Part shown: positions 1-8,325 of the stretch, piece by piece
How the letters are laid out: each line of letters begins with the position of its first letter
How positions within the stretch are numbered: position 1 is the stretch's first letter
From: HXMU1420-13 sp963691715
GTDB taxonomy: Bacteria > Bacteroidota > Rhodothermia > Balneolales > Balneolaceae
NCBI GenBank assembly: GCA_963691715.1
Contig: OY829281.1
Coordinates: 1-64,000 of the forward strand
Direction of reading: 5' to 3'
Length of the DNA stretch: 64,000 nucleotides
The notes under the pieces: model-generated
Database searches by the model: none
The model's input: only the letters and a program-made list of their open reading frames with translations
What the model was told of the DNA's origin: nothing
Made by a program: the position numbers and the translations under genes

Positions 1-81
1 CAGATCCTACAGCAGACAGCAACGTCAGCCTTAGCCCAGGCGAATAATGGACCTCAGGCTGTATTAGGATTTATCGGGTAA
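1..81 (+). CDS. Flagellin, C-terminal end (5' truncated by window)
   Basis: The first 26 codons plus TAA encode the terminal D0 helix of a flagellin, ending in the residues NNGPQAVLGFIG. The peptide is identical to the last 26 residues of the complete flagellin at 321-1274, and the DNA differs at only three third-codon positions. It is therefore the tail of a tandem flagellin paralogue whose body lies left of the window. Flagellin polymerises into the extracellular filament, and this C-terminal helix packs in the filament core. A strong terminator follows, so the two flagellin genes are probably transcribed separately. Confidence 0.9.
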   Translation, partial: QILQQTATSALAQANNGPQAVLGFIG

Positions 82-104
82 AATTTAAAGTTTATCCATT
101 CTAG

Positions 105-138
105 AACCCTTATCTATTAATATAGATAAGGGTTTTTT
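105..138 (+). terminator. Rho-independent terminator after first flagellin
   Basis: A perfect 13-bp stem (AACCCTTATCTAT at 105-117 with its complement at 122-134) has a 4-nt loop, and a T run covers 133-138. It lies 24 bases after the stop codon. Confidence 0.9.
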
Positions 139-246
139 ATATAACTAAAATAAATTTATTTATATAATAATTTGTGATAAAATTAATTGGATAATAGACA
201 GAAAATTTTCTACCAAAAATGCATTAAAAAAAATAAAATAGAAATT

Positions 247-272
247 TAAGTCGGGTATTTTGTGATCGATAA
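247..272 (+). promoter_or_regulatory. Candidate sigma-28 (FliA) type promoter of flagellin
   Basis: TAAG at 247-250 and ATCGATAA at 265-272 are separated by 14 bases. The sigma-28 consensus is TAAA-N15-GCCGATAA; the -10 matches at 6 of 8 positions. It lies about 48 bases upstream of the flagellin start, a reasonable place for a flagellin promoter. The -35 is imperfect and the spacing one short, so this is a candidate only. Confidence 0.4.
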
Positions 273-320
273 AAGTTTATAACAAGAGTAATGTATTTAA
301 TAAAAAAAAGGTGAAACAAG

Positions 321-1274
321 ATGGCAAGTTTTGGAGATCTAAACCGAGTGAATACCAATGTGCAATCCCTAGATGCACAACTATCACTTAACCGAGTTAA
401 CCGCGACCTATCAAACAGTCGAGAACGATTAACTACAGGTAAAAAAATAAACAAGGCAGAAGACAATGCAGCTGGCTATTCGATTGCAACTAAATTGAAA
501 AGTCGTGCAGCTGGTCTAGAGCAATCCCTACAAAATGTGGGTGATGCTAAATCAGTGCTAGATATCGCGGAATCAAGTTTTGATATCGTAATGGATAGCC
601 TAATCGAAATGAAAAGTCTGGCAACACAGGCCGCTAATGATACCCTAGGCGACACGGAGCGTGGTTACATAGGCGATCAAATAGCAGCAATAGGAACAGA
701 CATCAATGAAATAGCTAACCAGACTATTTATCAAGATACTGAGTTACTTAATGGTACGGATAACTCTGGCAGTATTTCCCTTACATTCCAAACAGGGGAA
801 CGCGGAGAAGATACCATTACAGCAACGGTAGCAGCAGTAAACGTAGGAGAGTTGTTTGCAGCTTCTGGTGATGCTTCTCTTGGAGCTACAACTACAGCAG
901 GTGGTGGTGTTGCTGCTGGTGGAGCAATCACGGTAACTGCCGCTACAGCTAGTACTCAAGGTACCTTTACATTTGCAACCACTGCTACGGCGGCAGATTA
1001 CAACGCCTTCATTAGTGCAGTTGATACAGCCATCGATACCATGGCAGGAAATGTGAATACGATCGGTATAACACAATCTTCATTGTCTTTACGTGAGGAT
1101 ACACTCTCTGAATCTATTTCAGCTACAGAGTCAGCCAAAAGTAGAATACTAGATACTGATTTTGCGAAAGAGCAATCAGAGTCTGTTCGACTACAGATCC
1201 TACAGCAGACAGCAACGTCAGCCTTAGCTCAGGCGAATAACGGACCTCAGGCCGTATTAGGATTTATCGGGTAA
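321..1274 (+). CDS. Flagellin
   Basis: A 317-residue flagellin, the subunit of the flagellar filament, exported through the flagellar type III apparatus. The N-terminal D0/D1 region (about 1-145) contains the typical SLNRVNRDLSNSRERLTTGKKINKAEDNAAGYSIA stretch, written here as its halves SLNRVNRDLSNSRERL and KINKAEDNAAGYSIA. The C-terminal D1/D0 region (about 235-317) contains ILDTDFAKEQSESVRLQILQ. Between them is a short Ala/Thr/Gly-rich segment (about 170-235) rather than a large D2/D3 domain, so this is a compact flagellin. The start ATG is preceded by AAAGGTG at a good ribosome-binding distance. It is the second of at least two tandem flagellin genes and is flanked by its own candidate sigma-28 promoter and terminator. 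Confidence 0.97.
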   Translation: MASFGDLNRVNTNVQSLDAQLSLNRVNRDLSNSRERLTTGKKINKAEDNAAGYSIATKLKSRAAGLEQSLQNVGDAKSVLDIAESSFDIVMDSLIEMKSLATQAANDTLGDTERGYIGDQIAAIGTDINEIANQTIYQDTELLNGTDNSGSISLTFQTGERGEDTITATVAAVNVGELFAASGDASLGATTTAGGGVAAGGAITVTAATASTQGTFTFATTATAADYNAFISAVDTAIDTMAGNVNTIGITQSSLSLREDTLSESISATESAKSRILDTDFAKEQSESVRLQILQQTATSALAQANNGPQAVLGFIG

Positions 1275-1293
1275 TACACCCAAAACCCCCGTT

Positions 1294-1328
1294 AAACCCA
1301 CATCACATTAGTGATGTGGGTTTTTTTT
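1294..1328 (+). terminator. Rho-independent terminator after flagellin
   Basis: The stem AAACCCACATCAC (1294-1306) pairs with GTGATGTGGGTTT (1311-1323) across the loop ATTA, and eight T follow from 1321. It starts 19 bases after the flagellin stop. Confidence 0.93.
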
Positions 1329-1417
1329 ATGTTATCAGATGGAACTATACTTCATTTTTGATTTATAATTCAAGAAATTAAAATTACGTGGAAATAATAA
1401 TCTTTACTTAAATAGAC

Positions 1418-2953
1418 ATGAAAGTGGGTTCAATTTTCAAAGCTCTAACTCTTAGCTACTTATTTGTTCTATCATCTGATTTTGTAATGGCACAAACATT
1501 TGAAGAATGGAAAAAATCACAAAAAGAAGAATTTCAAGCATACAAAGATGAGTTTGATGAAGAATTTATAAAGATGCTGAAAAATACATGGGAAGAGATA
1601 GGTATAACTAAAGGATCTGAATTTTATGAAGTAGAAAAACCAATTGATATTCCTGTATTTATACCCCCAAAACCCAATGTAAAAAATGAAAATCCTAAAA
1701 ATGTAAGTATAGAAGAGCGCATTACAATTGATCTTGATCTAGAAATAGATAAAAATCCACTATCACTACCACCACCAACTGCAGAAAGAAATAAGCAATC
1801 AAATAAATCATTGAGGCTATTTGAACAACTTACCGTAGATGAGTCTTCCTTTGCTTTTTTCTCCAACAAAATCCTCTTAAAATACCCTAAATCAATACAA
1901 ACGAATTTAAACCCAAGTGATTTTAGTAATGGAAATATCAATAATGATAAGTTTGCTGAATTCTGGGAAAAAGTGAGTAGTGTAAATCATGAAGAATTCA
2001 TCAATTATACTGTTGATTTAAGAAATCAAATGAGTTTGAACGACTGGGGCTATATTCTTTTAATTAATGAGATTTCAAAGAGTATTTTTGGAGATCAAAA
2101 TCTCAATCTGGTTCGAATGATGAATTGGTTTATACTTACCAAAGCAGGGTATCAAAATCGTGTTGGATATGATCAAGATGGGGTCTACAATTTGTTAACT
2201 ATAAGTAACAACATCTTTAACACAAAATATTACACACTAGATGGGATTAAGTTTTTTCCCTTAAATTTTAATGACGAATTTCAAACTCCTTCTTCTATTT
2301 TTACTTATCAAGGCGTTCATGAAGCGCAAGTACGAAAACTTGATCTAAGCATTTCACAATATCCAGAATTTATTAATTCAACAAGAGCTTACACTCGAAC
2401 TCTCGAATTTGAATATGATCAACAAAGCTATACAATACCTATCACTATCAATCGTGATATTATATCCTACTTTGAGTTCTACCCATTAACGGATTTGCCT
2501 ATATTTTTTTCTGCCTCTTTATCACCAACAACCTATCAACAATTGGCGTCAGCACTTCAACCAATTTTAGTCGAAATGACCGAATTGGAAGCGGTAAATT
2601 TCTTACTTCGGCTAGTTCAAACTGCTTTTGATTATAAAACTGACCAAGATCAATTCGATCGAGAGAAATACATGATACCTGATGAAATTTTCTTTTATGA
2701 ATACTCAGATTGTGATGATCGGTCAATTTTCTTCGCAACTATTGTTCGCGATATTCTTGGTCTAGATGTCGTTGGGCTTCGATATTCCCGTCATTTAGCT
2801 GTTGCGGTGGCTTTTTCTAGTATTGTTGAAGGAGATTTTCATATGAGCGATGGGAAAAAATATATGGTGGCTGACCCAACCTACATTAATGCACCAGTCG
2901 GATTAACAATGACAGATTATAAAAATGAGCAACCAAAAATCGTAAAATTTTAG
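1418..2953 (+). CDS. Secreted transglutaminase-like cysteine protein
   Basis: A 511-residue exported protein. A signal peptide covers about residues 1-25 (hydrophobic core, VMAQ cleavage region). A charged, probably coiled-coil segment rich in Phe, Glu and Lys follows (about 26-60), then a Pro-rich linker. The C-terminal 90 residues carry a transglutaminase-core-like arrangement: C432 in YSDCDDRSIF, H459 in YSRHLAVAV and D486 in MVADPTY, which fits a Cys-His-Asp triad. Such domains act as peptidases or protein cross-linkers; the substrate here is unknown. The middle (about 130-400) is not recognised. The cyclase gene starts 92 bases downstream on the same strand, so the two may be cotranscribed. 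Recognition of the triad is by eye. Confidence 0.72.
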   Translation: MKVGSIFKALTLSYLFVLSSDFVMAQTFEEWKKSQKEEFQAYKDEFDEEFIKMLKNTWEEIGITKGSEFYEVEKPIDIPVFIPPKPNVKNENPKNVSIEERITIDLDLEIDKNPLSLPPPTAERNKQSNKSLRLFEQLTVDESSFAFFSNKILLKYPKSIQTNLNPSDFSNGNINNDKFAEFWEKVSSVNHEEFINYTVDLRNQMSLNDWGYILLINEISKSIFGDQNLNLVRMMNWFILTKAGYQNRVGYDQDGVYNLLTISNNIFNTKYYTLDGIKFFPLNFNDEFQTPSSIFTYQGVHEAQVRKLDLSISQYPEFINSTRAYTRTLEFEYDQQSYTIPITINRDIISYFEFYPLTDLPIFFSASLSPTTYQQLASALQPILVEMTELEAVNFLLRLVQTAFDYKTDQDQFDREKYMIPDEIFFYEYSDCDDRSIFFATIVRDILGLDVVGLRYSRHLAVAVAFSSIVEGDFHMSDGKKYMVADPTYINAPVGLTMTDYKNEQPKIVKF

Positions 2954-3045
2954 AACTATTTTTAAACGTCAGAGTTTGTAATTCTTACTTCAAAAGCTTT
3001 AAGAAGTAATTCACAATAAAACCAAAGATTTCTCGATTATACAAG

Positions 3046-4128
3046 ATGGTATTTTCAGGAATCCAAAAACACTTCTATCCGTTACTAGGAATATTTACGT
3101 TCTGGGTCATTGTAATTTTTGCGTATGATTTTTTCCGCAGGATTGGAGTAGAAATAATACCAGAAATAGCCACCAACAATTATCTAACTAGAAAAGAAAA
3201 TTTTTTTCTCACCTTAGTAATTGGAGGGTTTACAGGAATGGCGCACTTCACATTTGAAAGCTTGCTTTATCCATCCCTTCTAAATTATAAATCAATTGTA
3301 TCGCGTATTACTGTATATATTTTCTTTTTCATTTTAATATTTTCCGCAATCATTCATCTAGGCTATTATTTCTTACACCTTCTTTTTGAGAATAACATAG
3401 CATATCCTTTTATCGGGATGTTCAAAAGTGGAGCTGTTTGGTCATTTTTTATTTACTGCACTATATGCTTGGGCATTTATTATTTTTTTAAACTAATAAA
3501 TAAAAAATTTGGTCAAGGTGCGCTAAAAAAGATTTTTCGGGAAACTTACTTTAAACCAAGAGTTGAAAAGAAAATCTTTTTGTTTTTGGATCTTAAAGCA
3601 TCCACATTTTTAGCGGAAGAATTAGGGTATAGAATGTATAGTGCTTTAATTCAGGAATGTTTTAAAGATTTGAATGATGTAGTTATTAATACCAAAGCAG
3701 AAATATACCAGTATGTTGGTGACGAGGCTGTTTTAATATGGGATTTTGAAGAGGGTATAGAAAATAATGAATGCATTAAATTATTTTATTCGTTTGAAAC
3801 AAGGATTGCTCAAAGGAAAAACTACTATAAAATAAAATTCGGACTTGTACCAGAGTTTAAAGCTGGTGTTCATGGAGGAGACTTAATGGTAGTTGAAGTT
3901 GGATCCTTTAAAAGAGAATTAGCCTATCATGGAGATGTTATTAATACTGCTGCTCGAATTCAGCATATGTGCAATGCACTACAATCTACATTGTTAATAT
4001 CAAGTGATTTACTTAATAAGTTTTTCATAAAAGACGAGTATGAATTCGTTTTTAAAGGTTCATTTCTATTGAAAGGGAAAAAAACACAAACTCATCTATA
4101 TAGTATTCATAAGAATTTGCCGAATTAG
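3046..4128 (+). CDS. Membrane-bound class III adenylate/guanylate cyclase-like protein
   Basis: A 360-residue protein with four predicted membrane helices in the first 150 residues (about 15-30, 52-75, 88-112, 128-150), followed by a class III nucleotide cyclase domain (about 174-345). The two metal-binding aspartates are present as D182 (LFLDLKAST) and D226 (YQYVGDEAV), and the catalytic Asn/Arg pair as N300 and R304 (INTAARIQ). The two positions that usually read the purine ring differ: Gln222 replaces the usual Lys and Ala293 the usual Asp/Thr. The nucleotide specificity, and even activity, cannot be assumed. The N-terminal membrane module is not a sensor domain I can name. It lies directly downstream of the transglutaminase-like gene. 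Confidence 0.85.
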   Translation: MVFSGIQKHFYPLLGIFTFWVIVIFAYDFFRRIGVEIIPEIATNNYLTRKENFFLTLVIGGFTGMAHFTFESLLYPSLLNYKSIVSRITVYIFFFILIFSAIIHLGYYFLHLLFENNIAYPFIGMFKSGAVWSFFIYCTICLGIYYFFKLINKKFGQGALKKIFRETYFKPRVEKKIFLFLDLKASTFLAEELGYRMYSALIQECFKDLNDVVINTKAEIYQYVGDEAVLIWDFEEGIENNECIKLFYSFETRIAQRKNYYKIKFGLVPEFKAGVHGGDLMVVEVGSFKRELAYHGDVINTAARIQHMCNALQSTLLISSDLLNKFFIKDEYEFVFKGSFLLKGKKTQTHLYSIHKNLPN

Positions 4129-4243
4129 ATAATTATAAATTTCTCTATTAAAAGGGAGTATTATTCATAGCATTTTACTATTAGATTTCTTCTTAGTGTT
4201 AACTTTCGAGCTTAGTTATTTTCAAAGTATTTAATGCAAAACA

Positions 4244-4921
4244 ATGCTGTCTAAACATCAAAAATTTGGAATAAAGTACCTTAACATTGATGGGTATCGA
4301 ATAGAGGTGTCTCTAAAGCCAATTAGGCATATGTACCTCAAGTGTTCTAGAAAAAACGGGAACATTAGAGTTTCTGCACCGCTTAAAATGCCAGATTCAG
4401 TCATAGAACTATTCGTGCGATCTAAATCAAAATGGATCGATAAGCAAATATGCAACCCTGTGCCGGAAATATCTCAGGCATTCTATGGTAATGGAGAAAT
4501 GACTTCATTATTCGGTGCTCAGATACCTATAGTACACGATTATGCAAATAAAAACATAAAAGCATATTTACATAATAATGCCATATTGATGCGAATAAAG
4601 CCCAGTTATACTCAAAACCAAAGAGATAAAGTGCTGATCAAATTTTTGCGAAATGAGCTTCAAATTTTATCCGAACAACTAGTACACAAATGGGAATCAA
4701 TGATGCAGGTACAGGTATATGAAGTAAGAATTAAGAACATGAAAACTAGATGGGGGACTTGTAATATTCGAGATCGAAGAATATGGCTGAATCTACAGTT
4801 AGTTAAGTACAAACCTGAATTAATCGAATTGGTAGTAGTTCATGAAATGGTTCATCTGCTGGAACGTTTACATAACCATCGATTCTATTCCTTAATGGAT
4901 AAATTTTTACCTGATTGGTGA
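4244..4921 (+). CDS. YgjP-type (DUF45/M48-like) metallopeptidase, ended early by in-frame TGA
   Basis: A 225-residue protein of the YgjP/SprT-like zinc metallopeptidase family. The zinc site HEMVHLLERLHNHRF provides H200, E201, H204 and H210, and the family motif around residues 160-180 (NMKTRWGTCN) is present. The reading frame stops at TGA (4919-4921) right after PDW, where relatives normally continue with Arg/Lys and a short helix. Without that TGA the frame runs on for KRNEELNEAIR and ends at 4955-4957, which is what the family's C-terminus looks like. A CGA-to-TGA transition would explain it. The protein may still work with about 12 residues missing, or this may be an early pseudogene or a sequence error. 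The gene converges with the ABC-F gene, whose stop lies 4 bases after the extended frame. Confidence 0.85.
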   Translation: MLSKHQKFGIKYLNIDGYRIEVSLKPIRHMYLKCSRKNGNIRVSAPLKMPDSVIELFVRSKSKWIDKQICNPVPEISQAFYGNGEMTSLFGAQIPIVHDYANKNIKAYLHNNAILMRIKPSYTQNQRDKVLIKFLRNELQILSEQLVHKWESMMQVQVYEVRIKNMKTRWGTCNIRDRRIWLNLQLVKYKPELIELVVVHEMVHLLERLHNHRFYSLMDKFLPDW

Positions 4922-4961
4922 AAAAGAAATGAGGAACTTAATGAAGCAATAAGGTGAAATA

Positions 4962-6836
4962 TTAAGCCCTTTCTGAAAGTTCAAGCCACATCATTTCCTT
5001 ATCATCAATCTCTTGTTTAATATCAATAAACCTAGTGGAAAGATCTGTAATTTTCTTGTAATCGGTTAAACCAGAGTTAAGTTGCTGTTCGATGCCTACC
5101 TTTTCTTCTTCTAATCGTTCGATTTCTTTTTCAAGTTTATTGAATATTTTTCGCTCAGCATAAGTTAATTTAGCACCTTTTGATGAGACTTCTTTTTTAA
5201 GACTAGGCTTCTTTTGTTTAGGAATGTTCAGTACTTCTTTTTTTATTTTATTTTTTTTGTAATCATCATAGGTACCATTAAAATTTTTAATAATTCCATT
5301 TCCCTCAAATACAAAATAATGATCAACTACATTATCCATAAAATATCTATTATGAGATATAATTAATATGCAGCCTCCAAAATCAACCAAAAAAGACTCT
5401 AACTTTTCTAAGGTTAACAGATCAAGATCATTAGTAGGCTCATCCAGTATCAAAAAATTGGGATTTTTTATAAGCACCATCATTAATCCTAACCGGCGCT
5501 TTTCACCTCCACTTAATTTGGATACTGGAGTGTATTGCATTTTCGAATCAAACATAAAGTGTTCTAAGAACTGTGATACAGAGATAGTATTCCCATTTGC
5601 TAAAACAATAACTTCAGCTACTTCCTTAATTACATCAATGACTCTGGCAGTTTCCTTAAAGTTCTGACCACTTTGTTTATAATGGCCAAAAATGATGGTT
5701 TGTCCCGTCAGTACATCTCCAGAATCAACATGTTCATCTCCAGTAATTATTTTTAAAAATGTGGTTTTTCCAACACCATTCTTACCAATAATGCCAATCT
5801 TTTCACCTTTATTGAAACTGTAATTAAAATCATTAAGAATGTTTAAGTCATCATATCTTTTAGATACATTCTTTAGCTCGAGTACTTGACCACCAATTCG
5901 TGAATGACCAACTTCTAATTTAATTTCTTTCTTAATCTTTCCCGAATTTGCCTTCTTTTCAGTTTCATAAAAAGCATCTAGCCTAGACTTTGATTTAGTA
6001 GTGCGAGCTTTGGGTTGTCTTCGAACCCATTCTATTTCTTTCTTAGCTACTTTGCCAGCTTTTGCAATTTCAATAGCAAAAATAGCTTCACGCTCCTCTT
6101 TTTTTTGCAAATAATAATCGTAATTGCCCTTGTGATGATAAATTTCACCCTCTTCTATTTCAATTATATGATTACAAACACGGTCCAGAAAGTAACGGTC
6201 ATGAGTAACCATTAATAAAGTCATAGTACTTTTACTTAAATACTTTTCTAACCATTCGATCATCTCAACATCTAGGTGATTGGTGGGTTCATCTAGAATA
6301 AGGAGATCAGGCTCGTCTAAAAGTGCAAATGCTAAAGCCACTCTTTTTCTTTGCCCACCAGATAATTCAGCTATGGATTGGTCCAATTTATGAATGTGGA
6401 GTTCACTTAATATTTGCTTAAGTCTCAATTCATAATCCCAGGCATTACTGGCATCCATTTGTGCAAGGGCTTTATCAAAATTTCTTTGTGTTTCTTCAGA
6501 ATAGTTAGTGCTTTGAGCTTCAACTGCAGTTTCATAATTTCGAACTATCCGAACCATAGCATTATCACCGTGAATAATAAACTCATTGATCGTAAGTGTA
6601 TCATCTAATTCTGGCTCTTGCTCTAATAAGCTGATGCGAATACCATTCTTAATCATTACTTTCCCATCATCTGGTGTTTCAAGACCCGCTAATATCTTCA
6701 ATAATGTGGTTTTACCAGTTCCATTTTGGGCTATTAATGCGGTTTTATCCCCTTTTGATATACCAAAAGTTATTCCATGAAATAGAGTTTTTAATCCGTA
6801 TTTCTTTGATAAATTCTCAACTGATAAATAAGTCAT
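4962..6836 (-). CDS. ABC-F family ATPase, Uup-like
   Basis: A 624-residue soluble protein with two ABC ATPase domains and no membrane segment. Domain 1 has Walker A AQNGTGKTT, signature LSGGQRKR and Walker B LLILDEPTNHLD. Domain 2 has GKNGVGKTT, LSGGEKRR and FLILDEPTNDLD. The linker between them is long, Arg/Lys-rich and helical (about 240-310). The last 80 or so residues form a charged coiled coil, which points to Uup rather than EttA or YbiT. ABC-F proteins act on ribosomes; Uup is linked to ribosome function and to precise excision or DNA-repair phenotypes. It is transcribed alone, divergent from the glycosidase at 6988. Assignment to ABC-F is certain; Uup is likely. Confidence 0.93.
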   Translation of the reverse strand: MTYLSVENLSKKYGLKTLFHGITFGISKGDKTALIAQNGTGKTTLLKILAGLETPDDGKVMIKNGIRISLLEQEPELDDTLTINEFIIHGDNAMVRIVRNYETAVEAQSTNYSEETQRNFDKALAQMDASNAWDYELRLKQILSELHIHKLDQSIAELSGGQRKRVALAFALLDEPDLLILDEPTNHLDVEMIEWLEKYLSKSTMTLLMVTHDRYFLDRVCNHIIEIEEGEIYHHKGNYDYYLQKKEEREAIFAIEIAKAGKVAKKEIEWVRRQPKARTTKSKSRLDAFYETEKKANSGKIKKEIKLEVGHSRIGGQVLELKNVSKRYDDLNILNDFNYSFNKGEKIGIIGKNGVGKTTFLKIITGDEHVDSGDVLTGQTIIFGHYKQSGQNFKETARVIDVIKEVAEVIVLANGNTISVSQFLEHFMFDSKMQYTPVSKLSGGEKRRLGLMMVLIKNPNFLILDEPTNDLDLLTLEKLESFLVDFGGCILIISHNRYFMDNVVDHYFVFEGNGIIKNFNGTYDDYKKNKIKKEVLNIPKQKKPSLKKEVSSKGAKLTYAERKIFNKLEKEIERLEEEKVGIEQQLNSGLTDYKKITDLSTRFIDIKQEIDDKEMMWLELSERA

Positions 6837-6987
6837 TAATAGTGTGTGTTAAATCGTATAAATGATTAAGGTAAAGATTTAAGGACCGTTCTAATATATA
6901 ATAGTTCAAACGCTTAGTTTCTTATACATAATTATTAGAACAGAAATAATACTTAGAATACTGATTTTAACTCAAAAAATTTAAGCG

Positions 6988-8238
6988 ATGAAAGCTTCTC
7001 AAGTAGAAATAAAGAAAATTAATGGTATCTATGATTATTACATCGATGGAGTAAAATTTTTGGTAAAAGGGGTTGGACTAGATTCAACCCAAGGAGACAA
7101 CTACGCTTCTATGGTAGAAGCTGGTGCAAATACATTTAGAACTTGGAGATCTGATAATGCTACCATTGAACTAGAGAATGCTAAAAAATATGGATTAATG
7201 GTGGCTATTGGCATAGAACTAGGTCAAGAATTGCACGGATTTGATTATGAAGACAATGTCGCAGTAAAACGACAATTTGAGCGAGTTAAACAACAAATAA
7301 TGACCTATAAAGATCATCCAAATGTACTCTGTTGGGTCGTTGGTAATGAGCTAAACTTATTGTTTGATGAAAATGAAAAACTAAAAAGTGTAAACCCAAA
7401 GGTATGGAGTGCACTTTCCGATATCGTTGATTTCATTCATCATGAGGATCCTCATCATCCTGTAACCACCACATTTGCTGGTTTTTATCCAAAAGAAATT
7501 CAAACAATGTTGAAATACTGTTCAGGATTAGATTTTTTTAGTGTGCAAATTTATGGAGAATTAGGTCATCTACATGAAAAAATTAAGAATGCAGGCATCA
7601 ACATGCCCTACATGGTTACAGAATATGGTCCTACAGGACATTGGGAAATGCCATCAACCGTATGGGGTAGAGAAATAGAAGAACCAAGTGGTCCTAAAGC
7701 TAGAGCTATGATGGAAAGAATCCATCAGTTTTTTGATACGGACAAAAGTGGGTTACTACTTGGAGGATTCCTTTTTTTCTGGGGACAAAAACAAGAAAGA
7801 ACCCCTACGTGGTATGGTGTGTTTAATAAAACTGGGGAGGCAACAGCTAGAGTTGATGAGATCACAAAGTATTGGACAGGAATTTATCCAAATAATAGAG
7901 CACCTTTAACAGAATCTATTTCAATAGATGGAATACCTGCCATTGACAGCCTTTATCTAAAACCTGAGACTCTCCATATGGCTGAAGTAGAATTCACAAT
8001 ACCATACGGTGATAAAGTTGATACAAAATGGATAATTATGGAAGAAGTAGAGAAAAGAAGCCATGGAGGAGCTTATGAAATAGAGCCAGATGAAGTAGCA
8101 GTTCACATTCAATCACAGAATAACAATCAATTTATATTTAGAACTCCAGCCAAAAAGGGAGATTATAGATTATTTGCCTATGTAAACAATGGCAAAGGCA
8201 AGGTTGGTAACGCAAATTTTCCATTTCGTATTGAATAA
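6988..8238 (+). CDS. GH2-like TIM-barrel glycoside hydrolase
   Basis: A 416-residue protein resembling the catalytic TIM barrel of clan GH-A, family 2 type. The start FLVKGVGLDSTQGDNY and FRTWRSDNA match barrel strands 1-2. E121 in WVVGNELNL is the likely acid/base and E212 in MVTEYGPTGHWE the likely nucleophile. The last 90 residues look like a beta-sandwich accessory domain. There is no signal peptide or GH2 jelly-roll N-terminal domain, so it appears cytoplasmic and shorter than classical beta-galactosidases. The substrate is not predictable; beta-glucan or glucanosyl transfer is possible. It stands alone, with an EttA gene 87 bases downstream. Confidence 0.78.
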   Translation: MKASQVEIKKINGIYDYYIDGVKFLVKGVGLDSTQGDNYASMVEAGANTFRTWRSDNATIELENAKKYGLMVAIGIELGQELHGFDYEDNVAVKRQFERVKQQIMTYKDHPNVLCWVVGNELNLLFDENEKLKSVNPKVWSALSDIVDFIHHEDPHHPVTTTFAGFYPKEIQTMLKYCSGLDFFSVQIYGELGHLHEKIKNAGINMPYMVTEYGPTGHWEMPSTVWGREIEEPSGPKARAMMERIHQFFDTDKSGLLLGGFLFFWGQKQERTPTWYGVFNKTGEATARVDEITKYWTGIYPNNRAPLTESISIDGIPAIDSLYLKPETLHMAEVEFTIPYGDKVDTKWIIMEEVEKRSHGGAYEIEPDEVAVHIQSQNNNQFIFRTPAKKGDYRLFAYVNNGKGKVGNANFPFRIE

Positions 8239-8325
8239 TATTGATAGATAAAATTTATCCTTGAAAAGCATTTTTCTCTGCGTACCTTAAGAATCTTCAA
8301 AACAGATAATTAATTCTTTAAGACA

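Noticed and set aside
731..1076. Two minus-strand frames inside flagellin
   Set aside because: They arise from the low-complexity Ala/Thr/Gly segment and have no start context or family features.
2954..3045. Hairpin TTACTTC/GAAGTAA between the transglutaminase-like and cyclase genes as a terminator
   Set aside because: The stem is weak and no T run follows, so I do not split the two genes on this basis.
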